A stretch of DNA of 64,000 nt. Origin: Undaria pinnatifida. Its lineage: Eukaryota; Sar; Phaeophyceae; Laminariales; Alariaceae. This document shows positions 57,421-64,000 of this stretch, piece after piece (the stretch's first letter is position 1; every line of letters begins with the position of its first letter). Below the pieces are notes generated by a model. That model was not told where the DNA came from and made no database searches. It saw nothing but the letters and a program-made list of their open reading frames with translations. The stretch lies in the NCBI GenBank assembly GCA_012845835.1, contig JABAKD010000023.1, forward strand, positions 3,548,200 to 3,612,199, in the 5' to 3' direction. The translations under genes and the position numbers were made by a program.

Positions 57421-60289
57421 TGCGGGAGGAGGCTCCGCCAACAGTGGGGTGGTGGAGGTTCAGGATCAGGCGTGTGGACGTTGGTCGGGCAAGGACGGGA
57501 CTCAGCTTCTTCTGGCAATCCTGATTGGCAGTGCCCGAGCAAGGGTTGTGACGGCTTCCTCATCGCACGAACTAGAAAAAACGGGAGTTCCCAGTACGCT
57601 GTCTGCGACACCCGCAGGAGTGACGACCCTTCCACGTGCCAAGCTTTTTATAACCTCAACAAGAAGCACTGGGAGAGCGGCGACAACCCTCGTGTGTGTG
57701 ACTGGTGTGACGCGGAAAGCTGTGATTCACCTTCGATCAGCGTCCCCAACGAAGGAGCTGAGAGCTTGACGAAACGTGAGTTTCATTTCTTCGTGTTGTT
57801 GGAATTTGATGTTTGCTGTCAGCTATTGATGTTGAGATTTAGTTCCCGTTGTCAGTGTGTTCAGCGCCGTGCGACATAGGTAAGACACTAGTCTAGATGT
57901 CAACACCCTGTATTATGTTCGGTAGTAGTGCTGCGTTGAGTGTTGGCTGAGTGTGCTGCAGGTTGTGCGCAATATATATGTGGTTTTGGGTGTTGGTGAA
58001 CTCAAGCGAATCCTGTTTCCAATAATGATGCATACTAAAATTCACATTGTTTGACCTTGTGTGCCTGTCTGCAACGTTTGCTGTAACCTGTGTGTGCTAC
58101 ACCAGCGTGGTCGAGCTACCACACGGTGGGGTAGCCTGGGCAAACACAAGTTCGCCTGGGTGGTCACGGAGGGCAGTCCCGTCATCGGGGTAAGCATGTT
58201 GTACTAGTTGTCTATGCGGTGACGCTGTGTGCTGTGATTCATTTTTCATGCGTACAACCAAACACACTTTTTGTATGTACGAGTACGAGTACGGGGCAGT
58301 CCCGTCATCGGGGTAGCCAGGGTTGTGCAAGTGGTCCATGCAGTGACGCGGTGTGCTGTGATTTATTTTTCATGCGTAAAACCAAACACACTTTTTGTAT
58401 GTACGAGTACGAGTACGGGGCAGTCCCGTCATCGGGGTAAGCCAGGGTTGTGCAAGTGGTCCATGCAGTGACGCTGTGTGCTGTGATTTATTTTTCATGC
58501 GTACAACCAAACACACTTTTTGTATGTACGAGTACGAGTACGGGGCAGTCCCGTCATCGGGGTAAGCCAGGGTTGTGCAAGTGGTCCATGCAGTGACGCG
58601 GTGTGCTGTGATTTATTTTTCATGCGTACAACCAAACACACTTTTTGTATGTACGAGTACGAGTACGGGGCAGTCCCGTCATCGGGGTAAGCCAGGGTTG
58701 TGCAAGTGGTCCATGCAGTGACGCTGTGTGCTGTGATTTCTTTTCAGACGTACAAATAAACACACTTTTTGTATGGACAACTACGTGTACGGGGCAGTCC
58801 CGTCATCAGGGTATAAGCGGGGATTGTACAAGTAATGGCCTAGACTGCAGTGACGCTGTGTGCTGTGATTTCTTTTCATACGTACAACCAAACACACTTC
58901 ATGTATGTACGACTACGAGCACGGGAGTGTCCCGTCATCGGGGTAAGCGGGGGTTGAACGAGCGGCCCATGCTGTGACGCTTTGCGTTGTGATATAAACA
59001 CACTTTTTGGATGTACGACTACGACTACGTGATATCTATACGTGTAAGACGCAATGAAAACGGGCAAGTCCCATCACGGGGGTCAGCCAGGGTTGTAAAA
59101 ATGGTGCATGCAGTGATAAATAACACAGCAGCATCATACCATCAGCACCTGTCGCAGTACACACCGGAGGTTGATATATAGCAGTAAACAGAAGCTGAAG
59201 TTAACCTGGGCGGTGCTGGAGAGCAGTCCCGTGATTGGGTTTAGCGAGTTGTTCATGTAGTGAAGCGGTGTACTACTGTTACTCATTTTTCATACAACCA
59301 CATAAACTATTTGTATTAACGAGTACAAGTAGGGTGCGCAACCTCTTCAGGAGTCGCAGTACACGTCGGTCGTAATAGTATTGATTGCAGCAGTACTAGA
59401 GTAGTACCTAACAAATTTCTCAGCAGGTACTGACTCTTACCCTTCGTTGTCGGTATTCCGCCGGTAGGCCGTATATTATAGCAGTACACCGGGGCTTACG
59501 CTTACCAGTTGCGACTGTGAATCCCGTTCGTTCCTGTCCCAGTCGTGGTTTCATAGGTGTTAGCAACGTTGTCGTACCAGGTAGGGCTTTGTCCATAAAC
59601 GATCGCTTTTATTACAGTGTTGCGACTTCCTTTCAAGCTTTGGAAATCGATGACAGCTACTATTAAGCGGCCTTACTATTTTGAACATTCACTGAACGCT
59701 AGATATTCCCATCCGTTGTTGTCGTTTGCAGAAGCCCTGCGAAGCAGTCGCCGACGGCCGCCAAGTCGGCGAGGACATAAACACGACGTGCACCGGCGAA
59801 ATCAAGGCCGGTCACCTCCTCCTGAAGAAGGTAGGCGACTACTTGCTCGATATACCTCCCGCACTCCATTACCACTGTGCCAAGAGGGCGTTCGACATCG
59901 AGGTACGTTCTACTCTTATCTTGCGTCACGTGTGTCACGAGCCCCTATTAATATCCGAGACATCCAGGTCTCTTGCTCGAGACTAGGGGATTGCGTGCGG
60001 ATATATGCAGTGCGGCTCTTCTTTCAAGTACCAAGAGCAAGTACAACAATACCACGACAATTACGAACAACGAAAGAAGGAGCTCCAATAGTTTGGACGG
60101 TAACGACGTCTGCTGGAGAGAAGTACGAACACTTTTTTACACATATTTATCGACGTCCTCCCGCTATGCTTCAACGTGTGTGGACAGATCCACAAGATCA
60201 TCGACAAAAAACAAGAGTGCAAGGTGCTGGGTACCTCCGCTGAGGAGGAGTCCAAGCAAGCCTGCATGCCCTTTCGGAAGCAATGTTGA
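57421..60289 (+). pseudogene. Paralogue of the 39.6-kb Cys-rich zinc-finger-like gene
   Basis: Four recognisable exons: 57421-57775 (5' end unclear), 58106-58189, 59732-59902 and 60188-60289 (stop TGA). Exon 1 encodes NPDWQCPSKGCDG ... ARTRKNGSSQYAVCD ... DDPSTCQAFYNL ... RVCDWC, aligning with exon 1 of the 39.6-kb gene and ending in the same phase after Lys. Exon 2 (WSSYHTV ... EGSPVIG) aligns with that gene's exon 3 (WENYCAV ... GDIVG) but has one extra G in the run at 58128-58131, giving an early stop. Exons 3 and 4 (CTGEIKAGHLLLKK ... HYHCAKR; IHKIIDKKQECKVLGTSAEE) match its last exon, which here carries an additional intron. No ATG is found in the exon 1 frame. It is therefore probably a pseudogene, unless the G is a sequencing error and the start lies in an unseen 5' exon. 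Confidence 0.6.
58160..59100 (+). repeat. About 125-bp minisatellite seeded from an exon-intron border
   Basis: CCCGTCATC recurs at 58178, 58301, 58425, 58550, 58675, 58799 and 58931, with a decayed copy near 59070. The unit includes GGCAGTCCCGTCATCGGG followed by GTAAGC, the last bases of exon 2 of the Cys-rich paralogue and its 5' splice site, plus intron sequence (GTATGTACGAGTACGAGTAC). Confidence 0.9.
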
Positions 60290-61205
60290 CAGCACGTTAT
60301 TTATATAACGTTAAGTTGTGGTTTCCATTAATATAGTCTAGTCTATACCAGCATCGGTTTTCTAGCACTATGCCTAAATGCAGGCTCTTCGTCCTTGGGA
60401 TTACAAATAATGCACTTCACATATTTGCGGTGTGTGCGTTCAAGTTCCTGCTTCCCGAGTGCTTCCAGCATGTTTTTTTTGGGCACTGCGCTCCTTTACA
60501 TCTTAAGTTGTATTTTTCCTGTCTCTATCCTTGACAAGCGCGTGCCTGGTGTTCATGCTTGCGATCATAATCATTTCTTCATAATCGAATTAGAGAAAGC
60601 TATTCGTAAGTGTAAAGGTGCTAGCTCAGAGGTGTAATATGGTGTGCCAACTAAGTCCTCCGAGGTGGTGGGGGCATGTTAGCACGGGCGGCGGCATATT
60701 AGCATTTTTTTACATACCAGTACAAGATACTTTCGAGCGCTACGCTTACAGTCTATACATGCTCCTATAGAAGTATGACGTTACACAGCTCCTTCAGACG
60801 CAATGTTGACATTGCGTTCTTTCTTGAACGTTAAGTTGTGTTTTCTAAATATCAGCTTCGTTTTTTGAGCTCTACGCCTAAATGCGTGCTCTTAGTCCTT
60901 GGGAGTACGCATGTACTTTCGGTTGCGGTGTGCGCGTTCAGTTTCTGTTTCCAGCACGTGTTTTTGGGCACTGCGCTGAAATAAATGCTCCTTTAGATGT
61001 TTAAGTTGTAGTTTTAGACTAACTATTAATAACTGTAGTTTTATACTACCTGTTTTGCTGTCTCTGTCCTTGACAAGCGCGTGCCTGGTGTTTATGCAGT
61101 GCGATAATATATTATTGATGATCGACTTAGAGACAGCCATTAATAAGTGTACAGGTGCTACCTGAGAGGTGGAAGGATATGCCAAGCAAGTCCTCCGACG
61201 TGTCC
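60280..61205 (+). repeat. About 400-bp tandem duplication of the gene's 3' end
   Basis: The sequence from the last codons of the paralogue (GCAATGTTGA) through ACGTTAAGTTGTG, GCACTGCGCTC, CTTGACAAGCGCGTGCCTGG and AAGTCCTCCGA recurs from about 60790. The two copies have diverged considerably, so the duplication is old. Confidence 0.7.
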
Positions 61206-61798
61206 ATCATGGACTGGGCGAATGGATGATAATAACAAACGTATAACCATAATCGTCTCCATCTTCTACCGCCGTACTATATATGGACCTCTTCGCATTT
61301 TCAAGTCGCCAGTTGCGCCATTCGCGCTTCTTTTCCGCCTTTCTACTGAATGTTCATTCCTCCTTCCGCGAGCGAAGCCCTCGTATACTTGTATATTTGT
61401 GATGTTCTTTCCTTTGAGAGGGCCGGTAGTCCAACAGACTACTACACAATACAATGAAGAATGTCGTGTCCGTTTTTGGGGGGCGGGGTACCAGCAAGTA
61501 CGCAAAAGAGGGGCGCGATCGATGCCATTCGTTTTTCGGCAAAAATGTCGATATTTCCGGTACCTCTGTCAGAAGGCCGTGCTGCTATCGAGATAACACA
61601 TTTTAGTTAACCATTAATGTATTTTTCTGAAATGTGACGAGCCTCGTTAACCCAAAACGTCGTCGTCTATAAACTGAAAAAAAAAACGATTGTGGATGTA
61701 TCTTACACCTCGGCCATGGGTCTGGCCATCGGCCGGCTGCGAGCTTCCAGCTTGTATCAACATATACATGCTTTTGGACGCATAAGATGAGAGTATTG

Positions 61799-62115
61799 AC
61801 CGGTCGCCCCGGTGGCGTATCAGGTTATCCTCGAGCCTGGTATAGGTCAGTGTCGTGAGTTCGAGCCCCGCCGAGTGCATACTCGTATAAATTCGTTGGG
61901 ACTTTTTCTTGTGGACAAATTGACTTGCGGAAAGCGCGAGAGCGTGAGTTAGCAACATTCGATGAACAATCGACGAGCAGTGGGATTGCTGAACCCTATG
62001 CGCGATAAAAATTGAAGGCAAGAACCGGGGAGGAGAAGGGATGACACCTGTGACCACGGCTTGTCCAGAAGCTGGAAAGTGAAAGTGTGCTAAAAAAAAA
62101 AAAAAAAAAAAAAAA
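61799..62115 (+). mobile_element. tRNA-derived SINE, full length
   Basis: A 317-bp element with a tRNA-like head, A box TGGCGTATCAGG (61813-61824) and B box GAGTTCGAGCC (61857-61867) in normal tRNA spacing. An unrelated body follows (GACTTGCGGAAAGCGCGAGA and further) and then a pure A tail of 24 bases (62092-62115). Pol III transcription from the internal boxes and LINE-assisted mobility are inferred from the structure. The long clean A tail suggests relative youth. Confidence 0.85.
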
Positions 62116-62430
62116 TAGAGAGGTCCTCCAGCGAGGCTTGCGCGTTTTGGGGCGAAAAGCCTCTGAACGGTTGAGTTGAACCCCTCAAGCGTCGAACTAT
62201 CGGTCAGTACGACAGTTTTTGCGAGCCTAACTTGTAGTAGCGCTACTAACTGCATGTAGCGCATTATAATGCTTGGTCGGGTGGCGCAAACGAACGTCTT
62301 CGAAGGTCATGTTCAGGGGGGTGCTATGGTGAGCTCCTCATGCGTTGCCAGGAACTCAGGAACTTCAGCGGCACGCCCACGGTAGGGTTGCCCTGCATAG
62401 CAGTGGTCGGTTGGTTTCCCCCCTCCCCAC

Positions 62431-63381
62431 CTGAACAATCCTCGTGATGACGATCGCGATGGACAGGCTGGAGATGGCCCACAGGTTCACCGCCGTGAGC
62501 TCGATGAACTTGAAAAAGTAGATCGCAGGCCCCGCGGTCTTCCTCGAGCTCCAGCAGTTGAGTACCATCACGGACATTATGGACTGGCTCAGCACGTAGG
62601 CTACCCCGCTTTGGTTGGGCGTAGAGGAAAAACCAGAGTTGCAAAGAGGGACAGGCGAACGGAGGGGGGTGACGGGGGAGGGCGGGGGTACAGTGACGAT
62701 GATTGACCCAGGGCTAAATGGATGGGGGTGCACCCCCTTTGCCAGTACCGGGTTTTGGTTACTCCTACGAGTCACTCTGTGCATCACCACAACAAAGACC
62801 ATAGACGATTTGGTTTAGGCGCGAATATAGCTAACAATGTCATCGCGGAACTCATATCTCAAAACTTATACGAACACACGATTAAGGACCGCAAAGAGAC
62901 AGGGAGTTTACTCGCGCGAGTAACCCCAAGACACCGGTGAAAACAGACCCCAAAAAAGTGACCCGCCTAGAGAGTAGCCATGGTCCTTGGTCATGCCTTG
63001 GGTGATGCGTTTGGCCCGGCGAAGCTATATCATTTCGTCACACCACTAACTTCGAACATGGCACACAAAACTCGGCACGAAAAGGTAAGACCGCCACGTA
63101 AAGGTGGGATCGCTTTCGCGCGAGTGATCCCTATCTAGGCCCTGGGAAAAGAGGCCCCACCAATGACCCCGCTTGCCGCAGCCACGACCACCTCCTGCCC
63201 CGATCCCCCCTCCCCCGACACTGCCTCCACCACCACACGATAATGATAATGGCGCACGCTTTACCCACCTCGTCCAATGAAGGAAGAATATTCGCATGTG
63301 CGCTCTTCTTGAGCGGTTGAACCACGGGTGCAAAACGGATAGGCTGATGCAGAGCGCCATTAGCCGCAGAACATTGACGAC
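62431..63381 (-). CDS. Putative multi-pass membrane protein, two internal exons
   Basis: Minus-strand exons 63269-63381 and 62431-62608 have AG/GT borders and join in matching phase (two bases plus one). The first encodes VVNVLRLMALCISLSVLHPW followed by a basic stretch (RSRRAHMRIFF). The second encodes GVAYVLSQSIMSVMVLNCW, SSRKTAGPAIYFFKF and LTAVNLWAISSLSIAIVITR. These are several hydrophobic helices with basic loops. The second exon ends in phase 0, compatible with the exon at 50801-50986, so both pairs may belong to one gene of at least 309 residues with an intron of about 11.4 kb. Another hydrophobic stretch (LLAVCTIVVVYERLKR) at about 63482-63550 may be part of an earlier exon, but its phase does not fit as read. 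The family is not recognised. Confidence 0.45.
62712..62979. mobile_element. MITE of the GGCTACGGTAGGGG family (intronic)
   Basis: Diverged ends GGCTAAATGGATGGGGGTGC and GTGACCCGCCTAGAGAGTAG, with internal motifs CTCCTACGAGTCACTCTGTG and ACTCGCGCGAGTAACCCC. It lies in the intron between the two membrane-protein exons on the minus strand. Confidence 0.6.
63090..63182. mobile_element. Partial MITE, right half only
   Basis: The right-half motifs CGCGCGAGTGATCCC and ATGACCCCGCTTGCCGCAGCC match the MITE family; the left half is absent. Confidence 0.45.
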
Positions 63382-64000
63382 CTGTTTTTTCGAGTTTTGA
63401 TCAAACAAAAAAGACGCCACGGGGAGTGGGACGACACGGGGAGTGGGACGATAGGTTACTGGAGGGAATGGCGCCGCTCACGTCTGGTGCGTTTCAGCCT
63501 CTCGTAAACAACGACGATTGTGCACACAGCAAGTAAAGGATTGGTCGACTTGGAACCTTGGGTCTGTCGCAAGTTGAGAAGGGGGAATACCGGGTTTCCT
63601 ATGAGTATGGGACTGGCTTGTGGTAACGGGGGCACGTATGGGGCATCTATTAGTTGTAGCCCAGAGGCACGGAGGCACTCGCGCGAGAGTAATCGCCCTA
63701 TTCCGTTTGTTTGTCGTATTAACCTCGCGAGTTGCTGTTTTTGTTTGTGATTTCTTATTAATCGAACTGCGTACACCTCGACATGCCAATCAATCGATAA
63801 TGAATGACTTCGACATGCACGTGTGAGGGATACGGCAAAATCTGACTAGTTTGTCCGTTCGTCCATTCACCCGCCGCCAAGGTCAACACACACAGCTGAC
63901 ATTCTCTTGTCTACTTGCGCCATAAATCCAGTAATATATTAAAGCTAAAGCAGCACGTCAGGGCGAGCAAGGGTTGGAGGGGGGGGGGGGGGGGGGAGGG
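63382..64000. other. No firm gene; window ends in a G run
   Basis: Possible upstream exon sequence of the minus-strand membrane-protein gene near 63.48-63.55 kb. The last 30 bases are a near-pure G run, similar to those in the G-tract elements, so another copy may continue beyond the window. Confidence 0.3.

Overview
This window looks like a nuclear segment from a brown alga (Phaeophyceae, Ectocarpus-like). The main evidence is a run of EsV-1-7 cysteine repeats (C-X4-C-X16-C-X2-H) at 19.3-20.1 kb. This repeat class is known mainly from brown algae and was first seen in their phaeovirus EsV-1. GT-AG introns, CCCTAA telomere-type repeats and eukaryotic transposons also show that this is not prokaryotic DNA. 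A 500-base run of N (52342-52841) marks a scaffold gap.

Most of the window is transposon-derived. 0-13 kb: a lone TIR copy, a solo OTU-protease-like gene (minus strand) and a broken Ty3/Gypsy element in two inverted pieces. 13.2-15.8 kb: a G-tract TIR element and a small MITE. 18.4-20.1 kb: a truncated SINE and a frameshifted EsV-1-7 gene. 20.6-27.0 kb: a decayed Ty1/Copia element with both LTRs, primer-binding site, polypurine tract and target-site duplication. 29.7-36.3 kb: LINE fragments on the minus strand (endonuclease, RT, C-terminus), interrupted by MITEs and a second G-tract TIR element. 36.6 kb: interstitial telomere-type repeats.

39.6-41.8 kb holds a four-exon gene for a small Cys-rich protein, with splice phases that agree throughout. 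A diverged paralogue lies at 57.4-60.3 kb on the same strand. Between them is a 1711-residue Helitron replicase/helicase with a C-terminal OTU domain (41.9-47.0 kb), followed by an overlapping 79-codon ORF and 3' repeats. A pogo-like TIR element, several MITEs, two very short-LTR retroelements (TRIMs) and two tRNA-headed SINEs fill the rest.

On the minus strand, exons at 49.5-51.0 kb and 62.4-63.4 kb have compatible phases and encode hydrophobic helices. They may form one multi-pass membrane-protein gene whose ~11-kb intron contains the second Cys-rich gene on the opposite strand. The probable host genes are the two Cys-rich paralogues, the membrane protein, the EsV-1-7 gene and perhaps the solo OTU gene. 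All calls come from reading the sequence by eye; no search was run.
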